The notes: generated by a model not told the origin, from the letters alone. A stretch of 64,000 bases of DNA from Sporosarcina sp. P2 (GCF_002743255.1 NZ_PDYY01000017.1:1-64000); one strand, 5' to 3'. Counted from the first letter of the stretch, positions 1-9,678 are shown. A program made the numbers and translations.

Positions 1-2
1 CT

Positions 3-39
3 CCTGCGGGATTCAGCGCGAATGTTGAGACCCCGCAGG
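3..39. repeat. Palindromic intergenic element
   Basis: Positions 3-10 (cctgcggg) and 32-39 (cccgcagg) form a perfect 8-bp inverted repeat around a 21-nt loop. The following stretch to about 190 is G+C-rich, has no credible ORF, and looks like the extragenic palindromic repeats common in Bacillales. The element is cut by the window start, so its full extent is unknown. A terminator role cannot be excluded. Confidence 0.4.
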
Positions 40-198
40 TAGCGAGAGCCGTTACGAAGGACGGCTTTTGCGATTAAAAGCGGAGCGTTAAGAGCATGTA
101 TTTGCACTTAGCGACGAGGAGGCTCAAGCGCGCCTTTTGTAGCGTAGGGGAACGGACTGTATTTTAAGTTATGTCCCAGCCTCTTTTCGTGGATTTAA

Positions 199-522
199 TT
201 ACTCCCCGTCGCGATACGTAACGGCTGTACCGGTTGCGATACACATCATCATGCCTTCACGTACCATTTCGAAATCTAAGTCTATACCAATGACAGCGTT
301 CGCTCCCATAGCACTCGCTTTCTGAGACATTTCATCCAATGCTGTTTGCCGTGCCTCCGTTAGTTTGCTTTCATAGGCAGCACTGCGTCCACCTACAATA
401 TCGGTGACAGATGCAAAAATATCCCTGACGATATTTGCCCCCATAATGGTTTCCCCTGATACAATCCCGTGATACGTTTCAATTGTCCGACCTTGCAGCA
501 TATTAGTTGTCGTGTGTAACAT
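199..522 (-). CDS. YbjQ/UPF0145 family protein
   Basis: This 107-residue protein matches the YbjQ (UPF0145) family, small cytoplasmic proteins annotated as a heavy-metal-binding domain but without a settled role. Family hallmarks are the N-terminal TTTN.LQGR segment, GETIMGAN in the first third, the helix ending in MGANAVIGI, and the C-terminal strand ATGTAVTY. Length is typical for the family. The ATG is preceded by a purine-rich ribosome binding site (gggggaga). It stands alone, divergent from putP. The family call is firm; the biochemical function is not. Confidence 0.85.
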   Translation of the reverse strand: MLHTTTNMLQGRTIETYHGIVSGETIMGANIVRDIFASVTDIVGGRSAAYESKLTEARQTALDEMSQKASAMGANAVIGIDLDFEMVREGMMMCIATGTAVTYRDGE

Positions 523-749
523 TTTATCTCCCCCTTTTTTTATATACGTTACAATAGAAAGAATGGTTTCAATATATGCGTAGAATATGTAAAGTACGTT
601 ACGTTAAGTTGCTGTGTCAAATGGTGTAATTTCCCGGGGAATACTGTATGAAAAAATAGTTCAATTCTACGAATCGCCAAAAAAATGTTCAAAGTGTGCT
701 ATCCATAAGGTAGTATAAGTATATTGATAGTAAGAAAGGAGATGATTAT

Positions 750-2231
750 ATGACGGAGCAAATGTACCAACTCGTTTCTATTGTCGTCTATATGATAGCC
801 ATGCTGCTAATCGGTTGGTATGCATTCAAACGCACATCGAATCTAACGGATTATATGTTAGGTGGACGGTCGCTCGGACCAGCAGTCACCGCATTAAGTG
901 CGGGAGCTTCTGATATGTCGGGTTGGCTATTGATGGGGTTGCCGGGTGCTATTTATCTAAGTGGACTGGGTGAAGCCTGGATTGCAATTGGTTTGACATT
1001 GGGTGCCTATTTAAACTGGTTATATGTCGCACCACGTTTACGTGCATATACGCAAGTTTCAAATAACTCCATCACGATCCCGAGTTTCTTGGATAACAGG
1101 TTAAAAGATACATCCCGCTTATTGAGAGTGGCTTCAGGCATTATTATTTTAGTGTTTTTCACGTTCTATGTATCTTCAGGTATGGTAGCCGGCGGGAAGT
1201 TCTTCCAAAGTTCATTTGGACTTGAGTATCATACGGGTCTGATTATTGTATCGGTGGTAGTTCTGGCTTATACATTGTTTGGTGGATTCTTGGCAGTTAG
1301 TTATACGGATTTTGTACAAGGCTTGATTATGTTTTTGGCACTGATTTTAGTTCCGTTGTTCGGGATTTTTATCACAGGTGGTTTCTCTGAAACGGCAGCG
1401 AGTATACGTGAAGTGGATCCCGCACTGCTGAACCTTGTGTCAGGTGTTAGTGTTGTCACCATAATCTCCTCGCTTGCATGGGGACTTGGTTATTTTGGAC
1501 AGCCGCATATCATCGTCCGTTTCATGGCGATCAAGTCAGTGAAAGAGACGAAGAGTGCTAGACGGATTGGTATTGGTTGGATGATGCTAAGTTTGTTTGG
1601 TGCCATTGCTACTGCATTAATTGGTATCGCTTATTTTCAACAAAACAGCGCGGACTTGGCGGATCCAGAAACGGTCTTTATCGTTCTCGGACAAATTATT
1701 TTTCATCCGTTGATTGCAGGCATCATGTTAGCGGCGGTATTGGCGGCTATTATGAGTACGATATCTTCACAATTGATCGTGACATCGTCTGCTTTAATTG
1801 AAGACTTATATAAAGCGGTTTTCAAAACAAATGCTACAGATAGTCACTACGTATTTTTAGGGCGTTTAGCTGTTCTCGTCGTGACGATCATCGCAATGGT
1901 ACTCGCTTGGCCGAATAAAGAATCTGTATTGAAGTTGGTTTCATTCGCTTGGGCAGGTTTCGGCGGGGCGTTTGGTCCTATTATTCTCTTGTCATTATAC
2001 TGGAGAAAGCTAACAGCTAAAGGGGCATTGTTCGGTATGATTATTGGTGCTGTAACGGTAGGTGTTTGGGGAAGTATCGATTTCCTGCACGACACATTGT
2101 ATGAAATTGTTCCCGGATTTGTGCTTTGCCTTATTGTTGCGGTATTGGTCAGCAAGGCAACGTATAAACAAGACCCTGTTATTGAAAGAGAATACGATGA
2201 CACATTGGAATTACTTGAAAAAGAGATGTGA
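750..2231 (+). CDS. putP: Sodium/proline symporter PutP
   Basis: This is a 493-residue sodium:solute symporter of the SSS family, closest by eye to PutP, which imports L-proline with Na+ as a nutrient or osmoprotectant. The sequence has the dense pattern of about 13 membrane helices, the early LGGRSLGP segment, the GASDMSGWL motif of helix 2 that carries Na+- and proline-binding residues in PutP, and the MSTISSQL motif around helix 8. Length agrees with the family. The ATG follows an AAAGGAG site. The gene is monocistronic and ends at a strong terminator shared with the converging surface-protein gene. A pantothenate or other SSS substrate is less likely given the motifs. Confidence 0.93.
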   Translation: MTEQMYQLVSIVVYMIAMLLIGWYAFKRTSNLTDYMLGGRSLGPAVTALSAGASDMSGWLLMGLPGAIYLSGLGEAWIAIGLTLGAYLNWLYVAPRLRAYTQVSNNSITIPSFLDNRLKDTSRLLRVASGIIILVFFTFYVSSGMVAGGKFFQSSFGLEYHTGLIIVSVVVLAYTLFGGFLAVSYTDFVQGLIMFLALILVPLFGIFITGGFSETAASIREVDPALLNLVSGVSVVTIISSLAWGLGYFGQPHIIVRFMAIKSVKETKSARRIGIGWMMLSLFGAIATALIGIAYFQQNSADLADPETVFIVLGQIIFHPLIAGIMLAAVLAAIMSTISSQLIVTSSALIEDLYKAVFKTNATDSHYVFLGRLAVLVVTIIAMVLAWPNKESVLKLVSFAWAGFGGAFGPIILLSLYWRKLTAKGALFGMIIGAVTVGVWGSIDFLHDTLYEIVPGFVLCLIVAVLVSKATYKQDPVIEREYDDTLELLEKEM

Positions 2232-2278
2232 AAAAGAGAGCTATCCATTGCGCAATATGCAATGGATAGCTCTCTTTT
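2232..2278. terminator. Bidirectional terminator, putP / SLH gene
   Basis: A 19-nt perfect inverted repeat (arms 2232-2250 and 2260-2278) with a 9-nt loop starts right at the putP stop codon. A-rich and T-rich flanks make it usable from both converging genes. Confidence 0.9.
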
Positions 2279-2293
2279 CTCTGTCTATATCAT

Positions 2294-4522
2294 TTATAAC
2301 GCGTCCGTCACTTCGTCGCCATCGGGCAGATACTCGTATAATCCAATTTTCTTCAAGCCTTTTTTAATCTTCGTCGTATAGCCGAGTTTTTCATTTGATA
2401 GGAAATTGGCCTTCGAAATAATTAGTTGCTTAAGTGTAGGCAAGTAAATTGGATCGATTTGTTGCCAAAGTTGATAGGAGTCTATCAAGTCTTCCAGCGT
2501 TAAATGTTTATAATCATCGCCCTTAAAAGTGGATTCCGGAGAAATCTTGTACCAAATGTCTCCATTGTTGCGAATCCATTTGTCTTTTTGATAGACAATG
2601 GCTCGCTGGATATTGCGCGCGGTGTGAAGATATCGCCAATCCCCGAACGCCTGGTAAGACATGAGTAAAATATTCATACCACCGAGTGCATGATTCATGG
2701 ATGTATGGGTAGTGACTTTCTGTTTGATTGGAAAGTAGTCAGCAATGTAATAAGCATCACTAGCTACTCGAATAATATTGCCTTTTCGTTGCTGGGATAC
2801 GAGAAGGTCAGCATAATCGCGCAGTGGTTCATTCGCAGATGGAATTCCAAACTCATCGCCGCTATTATAATAGAATAAAGCAATTTGTTCATTGAAACGC
2901 GTATCAATAAAGGGTGCGTGAATGTCATATAAGTTTTTAAGATACGTACTGGTTACTTCTGTTTCCCAGTAGTCTTTGTCCTCTTTAAAGTTTTTCAAGT
3001 TGACGAAAGCGTTATAGACTAAATTCTCAAAATAACGTCCTTTATTTTCGTGATAAAGCGTCAATGCGCGATCTTCTTTTAACATCAATAAATTACGACC
3101 ATAGTTTTGACCTGTAACGGGCATCGGTTCTGTTGAGTCAGCCAATTTATTATATGAACCTTCAGCTGTGTACCACTTATTGCGCTTCTTGTGGTTCTGA
3201 CTTGTTTCTCTCATCCACTTGAATAGGTCATCTTTTGAATTAAACAATTGCTCATCAGAATCTACATACCAGTGATCCACTATTTCGCCTGCGTTAGCTT
3301 GTAGTGTATAGGATGATAAAAGCGTTTTACCGGCTAACGCATAGGAGAAATTCTCTCGCTCTCCAAGGAGTTCACGCGAAACACTTTCTTCATCATTATC
3401 ATAGCGAAGTGATAATTGTTTGGATTGATAGGCCTGTCCAATCATTCGTTCTTCCACAGTACCGTCCGTCTTGATGAAGCGCAGCAAGCCTGTTGGATAA
3501 GTTGTCATATCCGCATCCGCCAAATCTAGATTCTCACGCATGAGTGGATAGCGATCATAGCGGAATAGATCAAACCGTTCGATATCGTGTTCTTTTTGAA
3601 GTACTTCCACCTTTATAGATTTGTCAGTTGGATTCGTTAGTTCCGAGAATACAAATACATCTTTGTTAGGCAATTCACGAACTGTCAATTTGATTTCAGC
3701 GCCTTCTTTTCCGACAGCATATGTATACGCACTATCACGTGAAAACCCATAATTAGTTTGTGTAAAGTCTTTGTATGCAAATGTTTCCTCAGAGCGCAAA
3801 TAAAGAGGGTGTGTATTGAATGGGACACTTCCTAAATAAGTCTCGGGGACGCTTTTACTATAGTGACCGGACTCTTCTGGGGTGGAAAGAGTAAACTGCT
3901 TCGGTTGTTTAATACGATTAGTTTCCACTAGTATCCGATGCAATGCTTTTGAAAAATATGCTCTTGATACGATCGAGTCACCGTAATGAAGAAATTCCTC
4001 CGCTTGAGGATACGTGTAAACGGGAATATTTCTTAATGTAACTCTATCCGAACTAGAAGGCCAACTAGTGGCTAATATTTTACCGAAGTCCTTTTCCATA
4101 TCAAAAGCCGTAATGAATGAGTTCCAGAGTTCTGTTTTCGTCAATGGTTCATCAAAGCCGAAAAAACCTCGTCTGCTTGGTTGAATCCAGCCATTTTCGA
4201 CCGCAGTCAAAGCAAAACGTCCTTTATCCGATCCCCAGGCAATATCTGAAAAACCGTAGGATTTATCAATAAATTTTGATCCAAAGATTTTAGATAAAGA
4301 AACAGCGACCTGTCCTTTTGTTAGCGGTGTTTCAGGATGGAACTGCATATCAAAATTGCCTGTAATGATTTTCATTTCATCCAACTGCATGATTTCATTT
4401 TTCGCCCAGTGATGATCCGGGACATCTATATATTTTACATCTGTCGTTTGTGCGCTGACAGACTGTATGGAACAAATGAAAAGTAATGCTAGTAAAAGTG
4501 TTACAGTATTCCATTTTCTCAC
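2294..4522 (-). CDS. Secreted S-layer-homology domain protein
   Basis: This protein of about 742 residues has a signal peptide (hydrophobic core TLLLALLF, cleavage probably after VSA) followed by SLH modules near residues 30-85, 90-140 and a weaker one near 145-200, which anchor proteins to pyruvylated wall polymers. The remaining 500 residues have no motif I can name. The last 130 residues are helical, with repeated aromatic positions (GDWRYLHTARN, LEDLIDSYQLW), reminiscent of an alpha-toroid glycan-active fold such as the C5-epimerase C-terminal domain; that is only a guess. A GTG at 4522 sits 8 nt from GGAGG; an ATG at 4528 is too close to that site. It converges on putP and has no operon partner. 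Confidence 0.8.
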   Translation of the reverse strand: MRKWNTVTLLLALLFICSIQSVSAQTTDVKYIDVPDHHWAKNEIMQLDEMKIITGNFDMQFHPETPLTKGQVAVSLSKIFGSKFIDKSYGFSDIAWGSDKGRFALTAVENGWIQPSRRGFFGFDEPLTKTELWNSFITAFDMEKDFGKILATSWPSSSDRVTLRNIPVYTYPQAEEFLHYGDSIVSRAYFSKALHRILVETNRIKQPKQFTLSTPEESGHYSKSVPETYLGSVPFNTHPLYLRSEETFAYKDFTQTNYGFSRDSAYTYAVGKEGAEIKLTVRELPNKDVFVFSELTNPTDKSIKVEVLQKEHDIERFDLFRYDRYPLMRENLDLADADMTTYPTGLLRFIKTDGTVEERMIGQAYQSKQLSLRYDNDEESVSRELLGERENFSYALAGKTLLSSYTLQANAGEIVDHWYVDSDEQLFNSKDDLFKWMRETSQNHKKRNKWYTAEGSYNKLADSTEPMPVTGQNYGRNLLMLKEDRALTLYHENKGRYFENLVYNAFVNLKNFKEDKDYWETEVTSTYLKNLYDIHAPFIDTRFNEQIALFYYNSGDEFGIPSANEPLRDYADLLVSQQRKGNIIRVASDAYYIADYFPIKQKVTTHTSMNHALGGMNILLMSYQAFGDWRYLHTARNIQRAIVYQKDKWIRNNGDIWYKISPESTFKGDDYKHLTLEDLIDSYQLWQQIDPIYLPTLKQLIISKANFLSNEKLGYTTKIKKGLKKIGLYEYLPDGDEVTDAL

Positions 4523-4668
4523 TTTCATGACCTCCAACTAAATGCTGCTTCAATACTCTAGTATACCCCAAAATAATTCATAACAACAACGGAGGAAGCA
4601 AAAGGGGACATATGATACAATCGGAATAGAATGACAGTTATGAAATCGATAAAAGTGGAGGTTTCTAT

Positions 4669-5853
4669 ATGAATAAAGAAGAGTTTTTGGAACGTTATGC
4701 AATTGATCGGAAGGGTACGAACTCGCTGAAGTGGGACAAGCTTGAGGAACGTTTTGGAGATGCAGATTTACTTGCGGCCTGGGTAGCGGATATGGAGTTT
4801 AAGGCTCCAGAGCAAGTGATAGAAGCGTTGAAAGAAAAAGTGGACTTTGGGGTGTTTGGCTATACATATGCACCTAAATCCTATTTTGAAGCGTTCATTA
4901 ACTGGGAACGTGAGCATCATGGATATGAAGTGAAAGAGGAATGGATGCGTTTTTCAACAGGTGTCGTGACGGCTCTGTACTGGTTTGTTAATGCCTTTAC
5001 GAAACCTACAGAAGCCGTGATTATCCTGTCTCCGGTCTATTATCCTTTCGCCAACGCAGTAAAAGATACCGGCCGCACACTGATTAGCAGTGAGCTCATT
5101 AATACAGCGGGTATTTACACGATTGATTTTGAGGACTTTGAGAAGCAAATAGTGGAGAATGACGTAAAATTATTCATTCATTGTACACCGCATAATCCCG
5201 TTGGTCGTGTGTGGACAGCAGAGGAAGCAGAGAGGCTTCTGTCGATCTGTGAAAAGCATGATGTAATAGTAGTGTCCGATGAGATACATCATGATATGAC
5301 GTTTGGTGATCACACACATATACCCTCTGCAATCGTTGCTGAAGGGAAGTACTCTGAGCGTGTCATTACCGTTACTTCGGCTTCCAAAACATTCAACTTG
5401 GCGGGCTTGTTGACATCACAGATCATAATTGAAAATAAAGCGTTGCTAGAGCAGTTCGATACGTTTGTGAAATCTGTTAGTCAAACAGAAGTAAATATGC
5501 TAGGTATGACGGCTGCAGAAGCAGCTTATAATCATGGTACAGACTGGCTTGAAGGATTGCGAGAAGTCGTTAAATCGAATGAACGCTATGCGGTCGAACA
5601 GTTCGCAGAGCATGCGCCCAAGTTAATCGTTACACCGTTGGAAGGGACGTACTTATTGTGGATTGACTTGCGTGCACATATCCAACCAGACGGTGTAAAA
5701 GAATTTGTTCAAGATACATGTAAACTGGCAATCGACTACGGAGAGTGGTTTGGTGAAAACTCGAAAGGCTTCATTCGTTTAAATCTCGGCACGAAACCGC
5801 ACTATATTAAGCAAGCAGTGGATAGCATTATCGAGCATTTGCCACAATCTTAA
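4669..5853 (+). CDS. patB: PatB/MalY-type cystathionine beta-lyase
   Basis: This is a 394-residue PLP-dependent fold-type I enzyme of the MalY/PatB subgroup. These enzymes cleave C-S bonds, converting cystathionine to homocysteine, pyruvate and ammonia, and act on cysteine conjugates. The PLP lysine is K240 in SASKTFNLAG. The HNPVGRVW and SDEIHHDM motifs provide cofactor-contacting Asn and Asp, and RLNLGT near the C terminus carries the carboxylate-binding Arg. The N-terminal WVADMEFKAP is typical of the subgroup and separates it from ordinary aspartate aminotransferases. A GTGGAGG site precedes the ATG. The gene is monocistronic with its own terminator. Exact physiological substrate is inferred. 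Confidence 0.9.
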   Translation: MNKEEFLERYAIDRKGTNSLKWDKLEERFGDADLLAAWVADMEFKAPEQVIEALKEKVDFGVFGYTYAPKSYFEAFINWEREHHGYEVKEEWMRFSTGVVTALYWFVNAFTKPTEAVIILSPVYYPFANAVKDTGRTLISSELINTAGIYTIDFEDFEKQIVENDVKLFIHCTPHNPVGRVWTAEEAERLLSICEKHDVIVVSDEIHHDMTFGDHTHIPSAIVAEGKYSERVITVTSASKTFNLAGLLTSQIIIENKALLEQFDTFVKSVSQTEVNMLGMTAAEAAYNHGTDWLEGLREVVKSNERYAVEQFAEHAPKLIVTPLEGTYLLWIDLRAHIQPDGVKEFVQDTCKLAIDYGEWFGENSKGFIRLNLGTKPHYIKQAVDSIIEHLPQS

Positions 5854-5860
5854 GATATAT

Positions 5861-5907
5861 AAAAAGATCGCCGCATTGTCGTAATAGGACATTGCGTCGA
5901 TCTTTTT
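5861..5907. terminator. Terminator between patB and the methyltransferase gene
   Basis: A ten-bp outer stem (aaaaagatcg / cgatcttttt) plus a near-perfect inner stem gives a long hairpin with A- and T-runs at either end. It serves patB and, on the other strand, the converging methyltransferase gene. Confidence 0.85.
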
Positions 5908-5909
5908 CG

Positions 5910-7106
5910 TTATGATAGGTTCTGATTGTCATGTGCCGGTAGAAAACTTAGCAAATGCTTCAGTTCATTTTCCAAGAAAGGCTTCGCCTGCAACATATTC
6001 CTGAATGCTGCGTAACGATCAATTTGCTCTGGAGTTGGCTTTTTATCATTTCGATAGGCACGTATCAAGATGTTCTTCGGTGTATGCTCCATATCGATAA
6101 ACTCCACAAGTTGTGATTCATAGCCAACTAATGTCAGCAGCTCAGCGCGGATGGAATCAGTTGCAAGTGCAGCAAAACGTTCTTTCACTAATCCATGTTG
6201 CAACATGATGTCGAGTGCAGGGGATTGAACTTGTGAAAACAGCTCATGCTGACAACAAGGAACAGAAAGGATGACTGAAGCTCCCCAGTTGACTGCTTTA
6301 GCCAATGCCATATCTGTTGCCACGTCACATGCGTGAAGTGTGACGACCATATCGACTGCAGTATCCCCATCATATTCATTAATATCGCCTACTAGAAACT
6401 CTAGCTGATCGTATTGCAAATCACGTGCAATTTCCTGGCATTCTTCAATGACTTCTTTCTTTAGATCTAATCCAGTTACTCGAATATCGAGGTCTCTTTC
6501 AATTCGCAAGTAGTGATACAGTGCAAATGTCAAATAAGATTTACCTGATCCGAAATCCAAAATCCGAATCGGTCGGTCTTTTGGCAAGTGAGAAAGTGTG
6601 TCATCAATCAGTTCAACGAAGCGATTAATCTGACGAAACTTATCATGTTTTTGATTTTTGACCTTACCATCCGGTGTTTGAACGCCGAGACGAATGAGAA
6701 ATGGGTAAGGTGTACCTTCATGCAAAGCGTAATTCTTCGTCCGATTATGCGCATAGTCGACTGTCTTTTCCGTATCGAGAAAAATTCGTTTGATTGACAC
6801 TTTCATCTTCTTGGATAGTTGAATCTGCATCGTTTCATCTGATAAATCAACATGGAATTGCTTAAAGTTTTCCAAAGCGTCATGCAATGGTTGCGCCACG
6901 TCTTCAAGTGCCACATTAACATGTTTGAGAATACGTTCATGCTGATATTCAAATTGAATATAAAATTGACCTTTTAGTTCAAGTGGCTTTAATTTAATTC
7001 GTTTCACATCATTGGATTTCATTCGTGGCCCGCTAATTGTGGCACGGATGAATGTTCCATCTGTCATGCGTCGCTGGAGTAGTTCCAGCACGTCATCTAC
7101 TGACAT
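5910..7106 (-). CDS. SAM-dependent methyltransferase, Methyltransf_32-like
   Basis: This 398-residue protein has an N-terminal region of about 170 residues without an obvious motif, followed by a Rossmann-type class I methyltransferase domain. SAM motif I is ILDFGSGKSYLTFAL, the acidic strand II end is VTGLDLKKEVIEEC, and DMVVTLHACDVATDMAL followed by SVPCCQHEL is characteristic of the Methyltransf_32 group. Two adjacent cysteines (PCCQHE) recur in that group. The substrate is unknown; family members are suspected to act on RNA or protein. A GGAG site precedes the ATG, and the gene lies 22 nt upstream of nothing else on its strand except the flavin reductase behind it (start 7860), with which it may be cotranscribed. 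Confidence 0.8.
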   Translation of the reverse strand: MSVDDVLELLQRRMTDGTFIRATISGPRMKSNDVKRIKLKPLELKGQFYIQFEYQHERILKHVNVALEDVAQPLHDALENFKQFHVDLSDETMQIQLSKKMKVSIKRIFLDTEKTVDYAHNRTKNYALHEGTPYPFLIRLGVQTPDGKVKNQKHDKFRQINRFVELIDDTLSHLPKDRPIRILDFGSGKSYLTFALYHYLRIERDLDIRVTGLDLKKEVIEECQEIARDLQYDQLEFLVGDINEYDGDTAVDMVVTLHACDVATDMALAKAVNWGASVILSVPCCQHELFSQVQSPALDIMLQHGLVKERFAALATDSIRAELLTLVGYESQLVEFIDMEHTPKNILIRAYRNDKKPTPEQIDRYAAFRNMLQAKPFLENELKHLLSFLPAHDNQNLS

Positions 7107-7128
7107 CGTTTGACACTCCTGTCTTTCT

Positions 7129-7860
7129 TCAGTTCAATAGGAATCCTTGTTTTTGTAAGAAAGCCTCGAGATCCGTCCTTCTTGGTGTCTCAAGGAAATC
7201 CGCCATTTCTTTCGTCCACATCGCATCACGCTGATTGGTATCACGACTCGCATAGTATTCTTTCATTATTTCATCATATGCTGGCAATAGATCCTTATAC
7301 TGATCTTCGTTATACGTGTTTTCATGCAAGACGGCTTCTACAGGTAAACGCGGCTTGACCTCATTGGATTCATTTGGAACTCCGATGGACAATCCAAATA
7401 GAGGCACAACGCCTTTTGGCAATTCCAGTACTTCTGAGATTTCTTCCATTGCATTTCGTACACCGCCGATATAGCAAATACCGTAGCCTTTTGATTCGGC
7501 AGCAATGACGACATTTTGTGAGAATAGACCAACGTCGATTGCACCAACTAGCACATTCTCCGCTACTGTATAGTCAATTTCTTGACTATGTAAACGGGCG
7601 GCGTGAGATAATCGGTTATAGTCCATACAAAATACTAAGACTGCGCCGGCTGTATAGAATTGACGGCGATTCTTGGATAGTTCGGCCAACTGACCACGTT
7701 TTTCCGTGTCCGTTACATACATTACGGTACATGCTTGCACGAAGTGAGAACTGGCTGCGTGTTGACCCGCTTTAATTAGTTCAATCACTGTCTCTCTTGA
7801 AATCGGTTCATCCTTATAACGTCGAACCGATGAGTGAGATTTTAATAAATCGATTACCAT
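7129..7860 (-). CDS. NADPH-dependent FMN oxidoreductase / nitroreductase (NfrA/NfsA type)
   Basis: This is a 243-residue flavoprotein of the FRP/NfsA/NfrA1 nitroreductase group, which transfers electrons from NAD(P)H through FMN to quinones, nitro compounds or flavins. The FMN-binding N-terminal SVRRYKDEPI, the central AENVLVGAIDVGL helix, the GYGICYIGG loop and FGLSIGVP are all present. Length matches NfrA1 (about 249). The ATG at 7858-7860 is chosen because a GGAGGG site lies 5 nt upstream; a start 15 nt earlier would bury this site in the coding region. It reads toward the methyltransferase gene with a 22-nt gap, suggesting a two-gene transcript. Confidence 0.9.
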   Translation of the reverse strand: MVIDLLKSHSSVRRYKDEPISRETVIELIKAGQHAASSHFVQACTVMYVTDTEKRGQLAELSKNRRQFYTAGAVLVFCMDYNRLSHAARLHSQEIDYTVAENVLVGAIDVGLFSQNVVIAAESKGYGICYIGGVRNAMEEISEVLELPKGVVPLFGLSIGVPNESNEVKPRLPVEAVLHENTYNEDQYKDLLPAYDEIMKEYYASRDTNQRDAMWTKEMADFLETPRRTDLEAFLQKQGFLLN

Positions 7861-8063
7861 ACAATCCCTCCGCATTCGTTTTCATCAGGATATATATATC
7901 CCTGAAACTCTTCTATTATCCTACACTATTCTGACCTTTCGGGAAACACTGAAGCTTATTTTGACTGTAGCTGATCTCATACTAAGAAAGGTGGAGAACT
8001 CGATTGATAGGACAGGTTTGATATGATAGAAGAAAATCATCTATTTAGGAGGGCATGCTTACT

Positions 8064-8324
8064 ATGAAACTCGACCACCTTATCTATTTCACTCAGGATG
8101 ATCCACACAGCATAGTCATGGAACTACGTGCAAAAGGTAATCGGGCAGCAGTTCTAGGACAGCATGAAAGCTTTGGAACAGCGAATGCGTTATTGTATGC
8201 TGACAATGTATATAATGAATGGCTAACCGTAGAAGACGAAGACAAAGTCAGAATCGCGGCAACGGATCTGCCGCTTATTGCACAATACTTTCATGGTCAG
8301 CAAACTGGAGACGGTTGGCAATGA
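8064..8324 (+). pseudogene. Truncated glyoxalase-like (VOC) protein remnant
   Basis: The 86-residue reading frame starts at an ATG 10 nt after AGGAGGG. It resembles the first third of the Glyoxalase_3-type VOC proteins: LDHLIYF at the start, GQHESFGTANALLY in the middle and a YNEWLTVEDEDKVR strand. Intact relatives are roughly 250 residues. After GDGW the frame stops, but a different frame reads on as AMIHFTTNG, which looks like the next expected strand, before it too stops at about 8348. This suggests a frameshift plus loss of the C-terminal two thirds. The good ribosome site means the short product could still be made. A genuinely short single-domain protein is the alternative. Confidence 0.55.
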
Positions 8325-8398
8325 TTCATTTCACCACGAACGGTTAGCAAACAGAACGTAGGGTAAACTATATATAAAGATGTCAGGGGGATGCTAGC

Positions 8399-9667
8399 AT
8401 GGATGTGTTAATTGAAAAGGCCATAATAGTTGGCGTGCACGAACAGAAGGATTTGCACTTTGAATATGCGATGGAAGAATTAAAGAATTTGGCGGAAGCA
8501 ATCAATGTGGAAGTCCTAGGTGAAGTGACACAGAATTTAGAACGGAAAAATCCATCTACTTATATTGGAAAAGGCAAGATTGATGAAATCCGTAGTGTAT
8601 ATGAGGAATCTGAAGCAAATTTACTCATCTTCAATGATGAATTATCACCTTCCCAATTGCGAAATCTGGAGAGAGATCTAGAATGTAAAATCATTGATCG
8701 TACTATGCTTATATTGGATATTTTTGCAAGACGGGCACGCAATCGAGAGGCGCAGATGCAAGTTGAATTGGCGCAACTGCAATATACATTGCCGAGACTT
8801 GTTGGACTTCGTGCTTCACTCAGTAGGCAAGGTGGCGGAACAGGTGGCGGCTTACAGAATAAAGGAGCCGGTGAAACGAAGCTTGAGCTCGACCGTCGGA
8901 AAATCGAAGATCAGATTGCGAAACTTCGCCGAGAACTCGAGCATGTGAGTGATCAACGTGAAACACAGCGAAAACAGCGTGTCAGAAGCGGCATACCTGT
9001 TGTATCGATCGTGGGTTATACAAACGCTGGGAAATCCACGTTGATGAATCGATTGTTGCAATATACGGATGTAGATGAATCCAAAGAAGTTAGTGAAAAA
9101 AATATGTTGTTCGCAACGCTGGAAACCGCTGTAAGAAAAATCAAACTGCAAGATAAAAAGGAATTTATTTTAACGGATACCGTAGGGTTCGTTTCCAAAC
9201 TCCCTCACCATCTTGTCCAAGCATTCCGTTCGACACTAGAAGAAGCTAAGAATGCTGACTTACTGCTGCATGTTGTGGATGTTTCCGACGAAGAACATGG
9301 TCATATGATGGATGTTACCAACGAAACACTAGGAGATATTGGTGTAAAAAGTATCCCTACTATCAACATATATAATAAATCGGACTTGACTGAAATCTCC
9401 TATCCGCGTGTAAAGGATCAGAGTATTTGGATGTCAGCTGGCGAAAATAAAGGTATCTCTGAATTGCTAACTTTAATCCAACAAAACTTATTTCGACAAT
9501 ATGTCACGTGTAAATTAATGATTCCATACGACCGTGGGGAAATCGTTGCCCATCTCAATGAAAATGCTTCGATTAAAGATACGGCATACGAAGAAGAAGG
9601 AACATTGATGACTGTGGAAATGCCCGAAAGTGAATGTGAACGTCTTCAAGAATTCATTTTAAAGTGA
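8399..9667 (+). CDS. hflX: Ribosome-associated GTPase HflX
   Basis: This is a 422-residue HflX GTPase, which binds the 50S subunit and splits stalled or hibernating ribosomes, for example after heat stress. The N-terminal HflX domain (about residues 1-180) shows NPSTYIGKGK and the glycine-rich linker GGGTGGGLQNKGAGETKLE that is diagnostic. The G domain begins near residue 200 with P-loop GYTNAGKST, switch/G3 LTDTVGFV, and G4 NIYNKSD. Length agrees with Bacillus YnbA/HflX. The ATG at 8399 is preceded by a GGGGG site. It is monocistronic and followed by a hairpin terminator. Confidence 0.95.
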   Translation: MDVLIEKAIIVGVHEQKDLHFEYAMEELKNLAEAINVEVLGEVTQNLERKNPSTYIGKGKIDEIRSVYEESEANLLIFNDELSPSQLRNLERDLECKIIDRTMLILDIFARRARNREAQMQVELAQLQYTLPRLVGLRASLSRQGGGTGGGLQNKGAGETKLELDRRKIEDQIAKLRRELEHVSDQRETQRKQRVRSGIPVVSIVGYTNAGKSTLMNRLLQYTDVDESKEVSEKNMLFATLETAVRKIKLQDKKEFILTDTVGFVSKLPHHLVQAFRSTLEEAKNADLLLHVVDVSDEEHGHMMDVTNETLGDIGVKSIPTINIYNKSDLTEISYPRVKDQSIWMSAGENKGISELLTLIQQNLFRQYVTCKLMIPYDRGEIVAHLNENASIKDTAYEEEGTLMTVEMPESECERLQEFILK

Positions 9668-9678
9668 ACGTAAAAAAA

